Part shown: positions 57,345 through 64,000 of the stretch, one piece after another
Position numbering within the stretch: position 1 is the first letter of the stretch
Layout: each line of letters opens with the position of its first letter
NCBI GenBank assembly: GCA_019634415.1
Contig: JAHQVJ010000041.1
Span: 62,001 to 126,000, forward strand
Source of the DNA: Myxococcales bacterium
GTDB taxonomy: Bacteria; Myxococcota_A; UBA796; GCA-2862545
DNA length: 64,000 nt
Direction of reading: 5' to 3'
The notes under the pieces: generated by a model
What the model was told of the DNA's origin: nothing
What the model saw: the letters and a program-made list of their open reading frames with translations, nothing else
Database searches by the model: none
Position numbers and translations under genes: made by a program

Positions 57345-58522
57345 TGCATCGAGGCCGTCTGGCGCTGCTCGCGCTCCTCCTCGTGGGGCTGATGGCGGGG
57401 AGCTGGCGCACCATGATGGCGCCTGGTCACACCAACCGAGCCCACGCCTCGTTCGCGGGCAGCTGCGACAACTGCCACCTCGTCTTCGACGGCGTGCCCG
57501 ACGAGCGCTGTCTGAACTGCCACCTCGCCATCGCGAACCGAGAGTTCGACGGGCGCGGCTTTCACGCCACGGTGGCCGACCAGGCCTGCATCGACTGCCA
57601 CACCGATCATGGGGGCCCGGACGGCCCCCTCACGCGCAAGAGCGCGTTGGCCGACTTCGATCACGGGCTGTCGGGGTTCGGCCTCGAGGGTCGCCACAGC
57701 ACGCTGCGCTGTGAGTCGTGCCACCGGGCGCCGCTGGAGGCGATGCAGCCGGAGTGTGGCGAGTGTCACGAGGATGCGCACACCAGCGCGCTGGGACCCG
57801 ACTGTGTGGCCTGCCACGTGGCCCAGGGATGGCGACGCCAGCTCAAGACGCTCGAGGCCCACGTCATCGAGACCACCGGCGGGCACGAGGGACTGGCCTG
57901 CGAGGACTGCCATCTGCACGGTGAGAACCTGGATGCGTCGGTGGTCTGTGCGAACTGCCACGATCAGTCCCATGGCGGCACACAGTCCGATTGTGCGCTG
58001 TGCCACCAGGTCTCGGGCTTCGCGCCTGCCGAGTTCAACCACGGCCCGTGCACCTGCTCCTTTCCTGGCAAGCACCAGACGGTGGAGTGCCTCGCCTGCC
58101 ACGAGAACTTCTCCTTCACCGACACGCCCACGCTGTGCTCGGGCTGCCACACCAAGGACCGCCCCCACGAGCCGCTAGGGGAGTGCAGCCGCTGCCACAC
58201 CGCCTTGTCGTGGTCCGATGGGCGGTTCGATCACGACTCGATCCGCTTCAAGATCCGAGGCGCTCACCTGTCGGTGAGCTGCGATGCGTGCCACGAGACC
58301 CAGTTCCGCGGTGTGCCGAAGGCCTGTGCCGGGTGTCACCAGGAGATGGGCGACGAGGCGCACGGCGATTTCGGGCGCTGCGAGCCGTGCCACACCACGG
58401 CCGGGTTCTCTCCCTCCCGCTTCGACCACGGCAGCGTGGGCTTCCCCCTCACCGGGCGCCACGCCAATGCCCCCTGTCAGTCGTGCCATGCGGAGAAGGT
58501 GGAGGGCTACGAGGGGCGCTGA
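57344..58522 (+). CDS. 16-haem cytochrome c
   Basis: 392 residues. An N-terminal hydrophobic helix (ALLALLLVGLMAG) acts as signal or anchor, then 16 CxxCH motifs, from CDNCH to CQSCH. The repeat style (F..GRH....C..CH) is that of the 14-haem protein upstream, so the two are related by expansion of the same unit. The start overlaps the membrane protein's stop, so the protein is made together with its presumed electron donor. Role: shuttle across the periplasm. Confidence 0.92.
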   Translation: MHRGRLALLALLLVGLMAGSWRTMMAPGHTNRAHASFAGSCDNCHLVFDGVPDERCLNCHLAIANREFDGRGFHATVADQACIDCHTDHGGPDGPLTRKSALADFDHGLSGFGLEGRHSTLRCESCHRAPLEAMQPECGECHEDAHTSALGPDCVACHVAQGWRRQLKTLEAHVIETTGGHEGLACEDCHLHGENLDASVVCANCHDQSHGGTQSDCALCHQVSGFAPAEFNHGPCTCSFPGKHQTVECLACHENFSFTDTPTLCSGCHTKDRPHEPLGECSRCHTALSWSDGRFDHDSIRFKIRGAHLSVSCDACHETQFRGVPKACAGCHQEMGDEAHGDFGRCEPCHTTAGFSPSRFDHGSVGFPLTGRHANAPCQSCHAEKVEGYEGR

Positions 58523-58593
58523 CGTGACTTCCCTCGGGCTCGCATCGTGACATTCGGAGACAACGTGAGGGGTTCGCCAGATCCGTGAAGTGC

Positions 58594-58615
58594 CCTGGGC
58601 TCAACGACGCCCAGG
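58594..58615 (+). promoter_or_regulatory. Inverted repeat CCTGGGC-N8-GCCCAGG at the ribosome binding site
   Basis: A perfect 7-base inverted repeat whose 3' arm overlaps the AGGAGAG binding site for the ATG at 58625. May be a hairpin at the end of the cytochrome operon or a translation control element. Confidence 0.4.
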
Positions 58616-58624
58616 AGAGCCACC

Positions 58625-59113
58625 ATGCGCCTTGTCCTTTCGCTCACCCTGTTCACGGGGTGTGCGGCCGAGGGAGTGCACCCTCCCTTCGATCCGCCGC
58701 GGTCCGCCACGCAGAGCCCCACCACCGTCGAGTCGACCGACACGACCTCCGAGGCCGAGGTGCCCGAGAGTGCCTGCGGTTCGGTGCACTACGTGGACAT
58801 GACGCTGATGGGCGTGGTGCTGGACGTCGATCACGAGCCCGCAGTAGACGTCGACGTGTGGCTGGAGGAGCGGAACTGGTCGCCTCACACCGTGCACGGT
58901 GAGGGGACCACCGACGACGAGGGGCGCTTCTACTTCGACATCGAACAGGTCCCCATCGTGGAGGAATGTTGGGGAATTGGGCCCCAGTTCTTCCTCGCAG
59001 CCGACGATGGATCCTCTGGCGGGGAGATCCCCGCGAACATGCACATCGTGTGGGCCTGGCTCGACGGCACCTACGAGGCAGACATCAGCGGTCTGCCCTG
59101 CGTCCTCGAATAG
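58625..59113 (+). CDS. Small hypothetical lipoprotein
   Basis: 162 residues from the ATG at 58625, preceded by GGAGAG. Signal RLVLSLTLFTGC with lipobox FTGC, a Thr/Ser/Glu linker, then a domain starting VHYVDMTLMGVVLDVDHEPAVDVDVWLEE, which looks like the CarboxypepD_reg type (new segment after a peptidase-regulatory fold). Four cysteines remain after the lipidated one. Probably on the outer membrane. Function unknown. Confidence 0.72.
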   Translation: MRLVLSLTLFTGCAAEGVHPPFDPPRSATQSPTTVESTDTTSEAEVPESACGSVHYVDMTLMGVVLDVDHEPAVDVDVWLEERNWSPHTVHGEGTTDDEGRFYFDIEQVPIVEECWGIGPQFFLAADDGSSGGEIPANMHIVWAWLDGTYEADISGLPCVLE

Positions 59114-59201
59114 GCGGATACCAAAGGCGAGCTGTCGTTTTTCGCGGACTCAGCTACGGATATGCGTCGCGACCGGGGACAGGCCGGTCCAAGAGGTGCG
59201 C

Positions 59202-60467
59202 ATGAATGCTGTGTCCCATCCAGAAGATGCAACGTTTCTCCGAGACTATCGAGACACGCCAGCGGCTCGCGTCTGGGCGATCGGCATCGCGTCGGTCCTG
59301 GGTCTACTCTTCGTCGTCTGGGCGTTGGCACTGTGGAGACCGATCGTAGCGATGTTCGCTCCGTTGCCCGAGCTCACCAAGCTGACGGCGGTGGTGGGAT
59401 TCGGGGCCATGGGGGTGGTGGCCGTGGTGCAGTCGAGCCTCGTGCTCCGCCGTCACTACGCCGTGGCGGACCGGCTGCGGCGCTGTGAGACGGCGTTGGC
59501 CGAGCTACTGGCCACGAACCGCGAGCTCCAGGACACGCTGAAGGGCCAGGAAGAGGAGGTGGTCCGCGTCAGCGAGATCGATGGTGGCTTGTGGGCTCAG
59601 GGGTGTGTGGCCCCCGTTCCCTTCGTGGAGCGCTCCGAGCGGCGCACCCGCCTGCTGTCGGTGTTCAATCTGAAGGGAGGGGTGGGCAAGACGACGATCA
59701 CCGCGAACCTCGGTCGGGCGATGTGCGAGCTCGACAGTCACACGCGGGTGCTCGTCGTGGACCTCGACTTCCAGGGCACGCTGTCTGGCGCCACCACGGC
59801 GGAGTCGGAGCGGAGCAAGCGGGATCAGCTGTACACCGCGGCGCGGCTGCTGGAGTCGCACGCCCCCGACGACATCGAGCTCGAGCAGATCCTGACGCCG
59901 TCGACGGAGAACGAGCGTCTGGTGGTGATCACCGCCAACGATCTGCTGGAGCATGCGGACTTCCGTGAGCAAGCGCGGTTCCTGCTCGACCGAGGCCAAG
60001 ATCCGCGTCATCGCTTTCGAAGCTTGTTCCATCACCGGCTGATGCTGAAGTCCTTCGACGTGGTGCTGTTCGACTGTCCGCCGCGCCTCACCACGTCGTC
60101 GGTGAACGCGTTGTGCGCCAGCGACTTCGTGCTGATCCCGGTGCAGCTCACGGACAGCGCCTGGGAGGCCGTGCCACGCACCGTCCAGTGGCTGAGGCGA
60201 CTGGGCAAGGCCTCGCGTGCGGAGCCCATGGGGGTGGTCGCCAACCAGGTGCGGTTGAACGGGGAGCGGCTGATCGGACCGCACCAGCAGGTGCTCGGCA
60301 TGCTGCGCTCCCTCATGAAGGCCGAGGGCTATGACTTCGGGGTGCTCAACCAGATGGTCTCCGACGATCGGAGCCTGGCGTCGCGGATGCTGGGGGAGGG
60401 CTCGGGTCCGAGCAGCCGGCTGTTCCATCCCCTGGCCAGAGAGATCCTGCGGAGGATGGGCCCATGA
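59202..60467 (+). CDS. Membrane-anchored ParA/MinD-like ATPase
   Basis: 421 residues. Residues about 25-47 and 62-82 are two membrane helices, followed by a predicted coiled coil (RRCETALAELLATNRELQDT...). The C-terminal part from 152 is a ParA-type ATPase with the deviant Walker A KGGVGKTT (158-165), a DLDFQGTLS strand, FDCPPRLTTSSVNAL (Walker B region) and the PVQLTDSAWEAVP motif. ParA proteins are normally soluble; an N-terminal membrane hairpin is unusual. It is followed by a small partner gene (ATGA overlap), analogous in layout to ParA-partner pairs. Role: positioning of protein or DNA cargo at the membrane is a guess. Confidence 0.87.
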   Translation: MNAVSHPEDATFLRDYRDTPAARVWAIGIASVLGLLFVVWALALWRPIVAMFAPLPELTKLTAVVGFGAMGVVAVVQSSLVLRRHYAVADRLRRCETALAELLATNRELQDTLKGQEEEVVRVSEIDGGLWAQGCVAPVPFVERSERRTRLLSVFNLKGGVGKTTITANLGRAMCELDSHTRVLVVDLDFQGTLSGATTAESERSKRDQLYTAARLLESHAPDDIELEQILTPSTENERLVVITANDLLEHADFREQARFLLDRGQDPRHRFRSLFHHRLMLKSFDVVLFDCPPRLTTSSVNALCASDFVLIPVQLTDSAWEAVPRTVQWLRRLGKASRAEPMGVVANQVRLNGERLIGPHQQVLGMLRSLMKAEGYDFGVLNQMVSDDRSLASRMLGEGSGPSSRLFHPLAREILRRMGP

Positions 60468-60748
60468 GCCGACCAGAGAGCCCACAGGCGACGCCGAGGG
60501 TCGAAGACAACGGCATCGCCGCTGGCGTGGCGCACTTCGAGACCCTGCGCGACACCCTGCGGGGCGTCGAGTACGACGAGATCGAGCGCCAGGTGGCGCA
60601 CCTCGGCTCGCTGGACCCTGCGTCGTTGACGCGGGTGGTGGAGATCCTGGGATTCGTGCCGGAGCTCACCCACAAGCGCAACGTGCGCCTGCTGTGCCGG
60701 GTGCTGCAGGGCATCAAGAGCCGCCAGCGCCGCCTGGACTTGATCTGA
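60464..60748 (+). CDS. Small helical protein, partner of the ParA-like ATPase
   Basis: 94 residues. ATGA overlap with the ATPase gene. All-helical and charged, beginning with a Pro/Gln-rich tail and ending TPELTH-like VPELTHKRNVRLLCRVLQG. No helix-turn-helix typical of ParB or Spo0J was recognised. In ParA-like positioning systems such small genes often encode the activator or the cargo adaptor; that assignment here rests only on gene order. Confidence 0.65.
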   Translation: MSRPESPQATPRVEDNGIAAGVAHFETLRDTLRGVEYDEIERQVAHLGSLDPASLTRVVEILGFVPELTHKRNVRLLCRVLQGIKSRQRRLDLI

Positions 60749-60755
60749 GGATCGA

Positions 60756-60761
60756 TACACT
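60756..60761 (+). promoter_or_regulatory. -10-like TACACT upstream of the hydroxylase gene
   Basis: TACACT is 6 bases before the ATG at 60768, so transcription would start at about the start codon. TGGACT lies 15 bases upstream as a weak -35 candidate. Confidence 0.35.
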
Positions 60762-60767
60762 GCGGCC

Positions 60768-61625
60768 ATGACCTACTGGATGTGGCTGGCCGTGCTCTCG
60801 GCCGTGTTCGTCGGGGTGGAGCGCCTGCGCCCGCGCGACCGTCGGGGCTGGTGGCGGCCGGGCCTCGGGCTCGACTTGTTCTATCTGGTGTTCAACGGCC
60901 ACTTCCTGGGAGTGCTGCTCGCCAAGGCCTCGACTCCGCTCGCGGCGTCGCTGGATGCATGGCTCGTCTCCCAGGGGCTGTGGGGCACCTTCCACCTGGC
61001 GGTGATGGCGGACTGGCCTGCGTGGGCGCAGCTCGTACTGGCCCTGCTGGCGGTGGATCTGTTCCACTGGGGCGTGCACAACCTGCTGCATCGCGTGCCC
61101 GCCCTGTGGACGTTCCACAAGGTCCATCACAGCATCGTGCACATGGACTGGATCGGCAGCTTGCGCTTCCACTGGGCCGAGGTGGTGATCTACAAGTCGC
61201 TGACCTACCCACTGCTGGCGTTGCTCGGCGCGTCGGGAGAGGTGCTGTTCGGACTGGCAGTGTTCAACACGGCCGTCGGCCACTTCAACCACGCCAACCT
61301 CGACGTGGGCCTGGGACCGCTGGGCTACGTGCTCAACAACCCCCGCATGCACATCTGGCACCACGTGCACGCCGATGCAGGGCCTCCGCTGCACAACTTC
61401 GGCATCACCTTGAGCCTGTGGGACTACCTGTTCGGCACCGCCCACGTTCCCGATCACCCGCCCGAGCGACTGGCCTTCGACGGCATCGATGGGTTCCCGT
61501 CGACGGTGCCCGGTCAGCTGCTGCACCCGCTGTCGGGGTGGGTGCGACCCGCTAGCGCCGGAACCGATTCTGGCGGATCCAGCGCGCCCGATCCCGTCGG
61601 ATCTGGTGGCGCTGCCCGGCCGTGA
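60768..61625 (+). CDS. Sterol desaturase / fatty acid hydroxylase family protein
   Basis: 285 residues. The eight-histidine di-iron pattern is visible: HWGVHNLLH (about 102-110), HKVHH (117-121), HFNHAN (171-176) and HIWHHVHADAG (197-207), in and between four to five membrane helices. Members of this family insert or remove a hydroxyl/double bond in lipid-like substrates with O2. The last 20 or so residues are Gly/Ser/Pro-rich and overlap the convergent sulfatase gene by 74 bases, so the real end may be a later feature of this genome. Substrate unknown. Confidence 0.92.
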   Translation: MTYWMWLAVLSAVFVGVERLRPRDRRGWWRPGLGLDLFYLVFNGHFLGVLLAKASTPLAASLDAWLVSQGLWGTFHLAVMADWPAWAQLVLALLAVDLFHWGVHNLLHRVPALWTFHKVHHSIVHMDWIGSLRFHWAEVVIYKSLTYPLLALLGASGEVLFGLAVFNTAVGHFNHANLDVGLGPLGYVLNNPRMHIWHHVHADAGPPLHNFGITLSLWDYLFGTAHVPDHPPERLAFDGIDGFPSTVPGQLLHPLSGWVRPASAGTDSGGSSAPDPVGSGGAARP

Positions 61626-63666
61626 TCGAGTTTCGCGCGAGCTGGAACAGCTCTTGGATCTCGGGATCGTCGGGGGCGTTCTTCGCCAGCGGTCCGATCA
61701 CGCGCACCGCCTCGTAGGCGCGCCACATGTCCACCAAGGCCGTGGTGAGACGCATGCGCACGGGCGCCTGCCAGGGGTCGCGGCGCAGGGCCTCCTTCAT
61801 CTCTTCGATGGCGTCGTCGGGACGCCCGAGCTCCCAGAACACCTCTCCGAGGGTCATGTGGGCCCACGGAGACCACGGGGCACCCTTGAGGCCGAACAGT
61901 GCCTCGTCCAGCGCGGCCTCGAGCTGTCGGTCCTCGAGGAGTAGCTCGGCGCGCACCAGGGCGAGCTCGGGGTGGTCGGGGTAGCGCACCAGGAACTCGG
62001 CGGCGCGATCCTCGGCGAGCTGGATGTCTCCGCGCAGCCGTGCCACCCGTGCTTGGCCGGCCATCGCCTCGGGGCTCGGCTGCTGTGCGAAGGCCTCGTC
62101 GTACCAGTAGCCCGCGTCGACCCAGTCACCGCGTGCGATCCCGATGCCCGCCAGCTGAAGTGCCAGCGTGCTCGAGGGCGCGCGTTGGTACAGCTCGAAG
62201 AAGCCGGTGCGCGCGTCCTCGAGCCGCCCGGAGCGGTGATCGATCTGAGCGTGGATGAGCTTCACGCCGAAGGCGTCGGGCAGGCTGCGATCGAGCTCGT
62301 TGGCCAGCCCCTGGGCATGCAACAGCAAGCCGGCGCCGATGCGCTCTCTCGCCCGCCAGGTGAGGGGAATCGCGTCGATCACCGAGCGCGGATCGACGGT
62401 CCCGGCCTTGGCTGCCGGATCGCCCGCGCCGAGGTAGCCCATGGCCGAGAGCATGGCGAGGGCTTGCGGATCGAGGCTGACCTCGGGTGCCAGCTGCTCG
62501 CCCAACGATCGCTGGTAGCGGTGCAGCCGACGGTCCTTGCGGTGGCCGTCCTGAAGCTTCTCCGTGCGGCGGATCTCGTGTCCGACCATGGCGCCGTAGG
62601 AGCCCCAGGCCCCCTCGACGTAGCGCCCCTCGTCGTTGGTGTAGGCGTAGATGGGAGCGAGCCCGAGGCTGTACTGCCCCGCCAGCGACTCGCTGTAGGC
62701 GAATCCCGATCCCCCGTACCTCAGGTCGCTTCCGTCCATCCCGCGATGTGCGCCGATGCCCGCCAGCTCGAGGAGGGTGGGGGCGATGTCCACGTGGGAG
62801 ACGACGTCGGACAGCTGCTGCCCTGCGGCGAATCCCGGCCCCCGGATGATGAGGGGCACGCGGATGCTGCCGTCGTGGAGCAGGAAGCCGTGCGTGGCCT
62901 CGCCACCCTGGCCCAGGGACTCACCCTGGGGGGCCGTGACCACGACGTAGGAGGCGTCGGCCCAGTAGCGCTCGTCCCAGGCGTCGATGAGGCGCGCCAG
63001 CTGCGCGTCGGCGAAGGCGATCTCGCCATCGTAGGGGTCGTCCAGCTCCGATGCGTAGGGCTCGGGTGGATCGTAGGGCCAGTGTGGATCGAACAGGTGC
63101 ACCCAGGCGAACACCGGTGCGTCGTCGGGTAGTGCGTCGAGGGTTCCCAGGACGTCGTCGATGACCTCGTCCGCCGGACGCTGCTCGCGCCACTGCAGCT
63201 GGCTCGGATTCCCCTCCACGATGGGGTCGTGGTACAGGTCGAACCCCTGATCGAGACCCCAGCGGCGCTGAGTCGTGAAGGAGCTGGTGAACGCCATGGT
63301 GCGGTAGCCGGCTTGGCCGAAGCGCTCGGCCAGGGTGATGGCGTCGGCCGACAGGCGGAAGTCTCCCTCGTTGCGAACCCCGTGGGTGGGCGGCGCCTGT
63401 CCGGTGAAGAGGGTGGCTTGGCTAGGGATCGTCAGCGGGGTGCTGGCGTAGGCCCGCATCCAGGTGGTGCCCGTGGCGGCGAGGCGATCGAGGGTCTTCG
63501 TCTGCCCCTTGTCGTAGCCGTACGCGCCGACCCGATCCGCTCGCGTGGTGTCGATGGTGACGAGCAGGATGGCTGGCTTGGAGCGGGAGACGCCCAACAG
63601 CGCCGTCTCCGGAAAGCAGCAGCCGCCGACCAGCACCAGGATGGCTACCAGCAAGGGTCTCAGCAT
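61552..63666 (-). CDS. Sulfatase-like lipoprotein with TPR domain
   Basis: 704 residues from the ATG at 63666. Lipoprotein signal (LVAILVLVGGC). The alkaline-phosphatase-fold sulfatase domain starts LLVTIDTTRADRVGAYGY (34-51), with metal ligands there and in PVFAWVHLFDPHWPY. The position of the sulfatase formylglycine motif (C/S-x-P-S-R) reads TIPSQ (T79), so a Thr replaces the Cys/Ser, and the enzyme may be a phosphotransferase or phosphatase rather than a sulfatase. The C-terminal third (about 480-690) has TPR repeats such as ALVRAELLLEDRQLEAALDEA. Probably bound to the outer membrane facing the periplasm or surface. Confidence 0.87.
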   Translation of the reverse strand: MLRPLLVAILVLVGGCCFPETALLGVSRSKPAILLVTIDTTRADRVGAYGYDKGQTKTLDRLAATGTTWMRAYASTPLTIPSQATLFTGQAPPTHGVRNEGDFRLSADAITLAERFGQAGYRTMAFTSSFTTQRRWGLDQGFDLYHDPIVEGNPSQLQWREQRPADEVIDDVLGTLDALPDDAPVFAWVHLFDPHWPYDPPEPYASELDDPYDGEIAFADAQLARLIDAWDERYWADASYVVVTAPQGESLGQGGEATHGFLLHDGSIRVPLIIRGPGFAAGQQLSDVVSHVDIAPTLLELAGIGAHRGMDGSDLRYGGSGFAYSESLAGQYSLGLAPIYAYTNDEGRYVEGAWGSYGAMVGHEIRRTEKLQDGHRKDRRLHRYQRSLGEQLAPEVSLDPQALAMLSAMGYLGAGDPAAKAGTVDPRSVIDAIPLTWRARERIGAGLLLHAQGLANELDRSLPDAFGVKLIHAQIDHRSGRLEDARTGFFELYQRAPSSTLALQLAGIGIARGDWVDAGYWYDEAFAQQPSPEAMAGQARVARLRGDIQLAEDRAAEFLVRYPDHPELALVRAELLLEDRQLEAALDEALFGLKGAPWSPWAHMTLGEVFWELGRPDDAIEEMKEALRRDPWQAPVRMRLTTALVDMWRAYEAVRVIGPLAKNAPDDPEIQELFQLARNSITAGQRHQIRRDRARWIRQNRFRR

Positions 63667-63705
63667 GGGCAACGCCTCTGCTCCGCGGCACCGTGGGATA
63701 TGTTG

Positions 63706-63729
63706 AGGCCCGCCTTCGGCTGCGGGCCT
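63706..63729. promoter_or_regulatory. Inverted repeat AGGCCCGC-N8-GCGGGCCT
   Basis: A perfect 8-base GC-rich inverted repeat with an 8-base loop in the divergent gap between the sulfatase-like and cyclic-nucleotide-binding genes. Confidence 0.45.
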
Positions 63730-63742
63730 TCCGGAGTGTGCC

Positions 63743-64000
63743 ATGTCCGAAGAGCTGCACGCCCTGCTCCGCGCAACGGACCTCTTCTCCGCCCTCGATC
63801 CGCCCGCCGTGGCGCGAGTGGCGGAGGTGGGCCGGGTGGAGCACTGGACGAAGGGTGCCGTGGTGCTGGAGGAGGGGGCATTCGGTCCGCGGATGATGGT
63901 GATCCTGCAGGGGAGCGTGGAGATCCTGCGTCGCGATGGCGCTGGGGTCCAGCGGGCCATCACCACTCTATCGTCGGGCGATGTGCTGGGGGAGCTTAGC
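63743..64000 (+). CDS. Cyclic-nucleotide-binding (cNMP/CRP-like) protein, 3' truncated
   Basis: The first 86 residues are present; the gene runs off the end of the window. The cNMP-binding fold is clear: LLRATDLFSALDPPAVARVA, VVLEEGAFGPRMMVILQGSVEILRR, and the start of the phosphate-binding cassette (GDVLGELS). Whether a DNA-binding domain follows cannot be seen. Confidence 0.82.
   Translation, partial: MSEELHALLRATDLFSALDPPAVARVAEVGRVEHWTKGAVVLEEGAFGPRMMVILQGSVEILRRDGAGVQRAITTLSSGDVLGELS

Overview
The window is high-GC, gene-dense bacterial DNA that looks like a chromosome segment of a myxobacterium-like organism (Myxococcota or a close relative). The evidence is the combination of many short-spacer genes, three Hanks-type Ser/Thr kinases, an FHA-linked enhancer-binding-protein relative, many lipoproteins with Asp/Thr-rich linkers, MopE-type metal-binding-motif surface proteins, a DUF1800/DUF1501 pair, a LigB-type ATP-dependent DNA ligase and large multihaem cytochromes. 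No rRNA, tRNA, CRISPR array, insertion sequence, integrase or phage gene was recognised. The assignment is inference from gene content; no search was run.

Layout. 1-6.3 kb: end of a radical SAM protein, a proline/serine-rich membrane protein, a kinase, a GNAT acetyltransferase, and a translationally coupled phosphoesterase/DNA ligase pair, followed by a 47-residue, very basic small protein. 6.3-13.9 kb: surface proteins (a beta-helix lipoprotein and two tandem MopE-like paralogues) flanking an FHA/AAA+ regulator. 13.9-19.4 kb: two overlapping GTPases with an odd P-loop, divergent from a DUF1800/DUF1501 pair. 19.7-30.3 kb: envelope proteins and metabolism (BtpA-like, TtcA, thiolase, amino acid permease, TerB-like, LOG-like, FAD oxidoreductase). 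30.4-38.8 kb: rhomboid protease, HEAT-repeat protein, phospholipase C coupled to an SLC13-type transporter, a second kinase, DUF2301 and DUF2254 membrane proteins. 38.8-43.4 kb: a LysR regulator with a palindromic autoregulatory-looking promoter, then an unusual signalling locus in which a sigma-like protein plus kinase gene pair appears to have been duplicated, with the kinase domain lost from the first copy. 43.4-51.6 kb: an HIR-type SPFH protein, lipoproteins, an AraC/GyrI regulator, an SRPBCC protein, a hydrolase and a PARG-like protein.

51.7-58.5 kb is the most coherent candidate system: a lipoprotein with ten haem motifs, an outer-membrane beta-barrel and a 14-haem periplasmic cytochrome (each joined by a GTGA overlap), a convergent membrane-anchored Fe-S/flavin oxidoreductase, then a cytochrome-b-like membrane protein overlapping a 16-haem cytochrome. 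Together these provide parts for electron transfer from the cytoplasm across both membranes, like a porin-cytochrome conduit but with a distinct composition. The last stretch (58.6-64 kb) holds a lipoprotein, a membrane-anchored ParA-like ATPase with a small partner, a sterol-desaturase-type hydroxylase, a sulfatase-like TPR lipoprotein and the start of a cyclic-nucleotide-binding protein cut by the window edge.

Expression logic: many adjacent genes share 4-bp ATGA/GTGA start-stop overlaps. TA-N-ACT hexamers recur just upstream of several genes, sometimes so close to the start codon that the transcript would have almost no leader. Functions stated for named families rest on motifs read in the translations. 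Functions of hypothetical proteins are left open.
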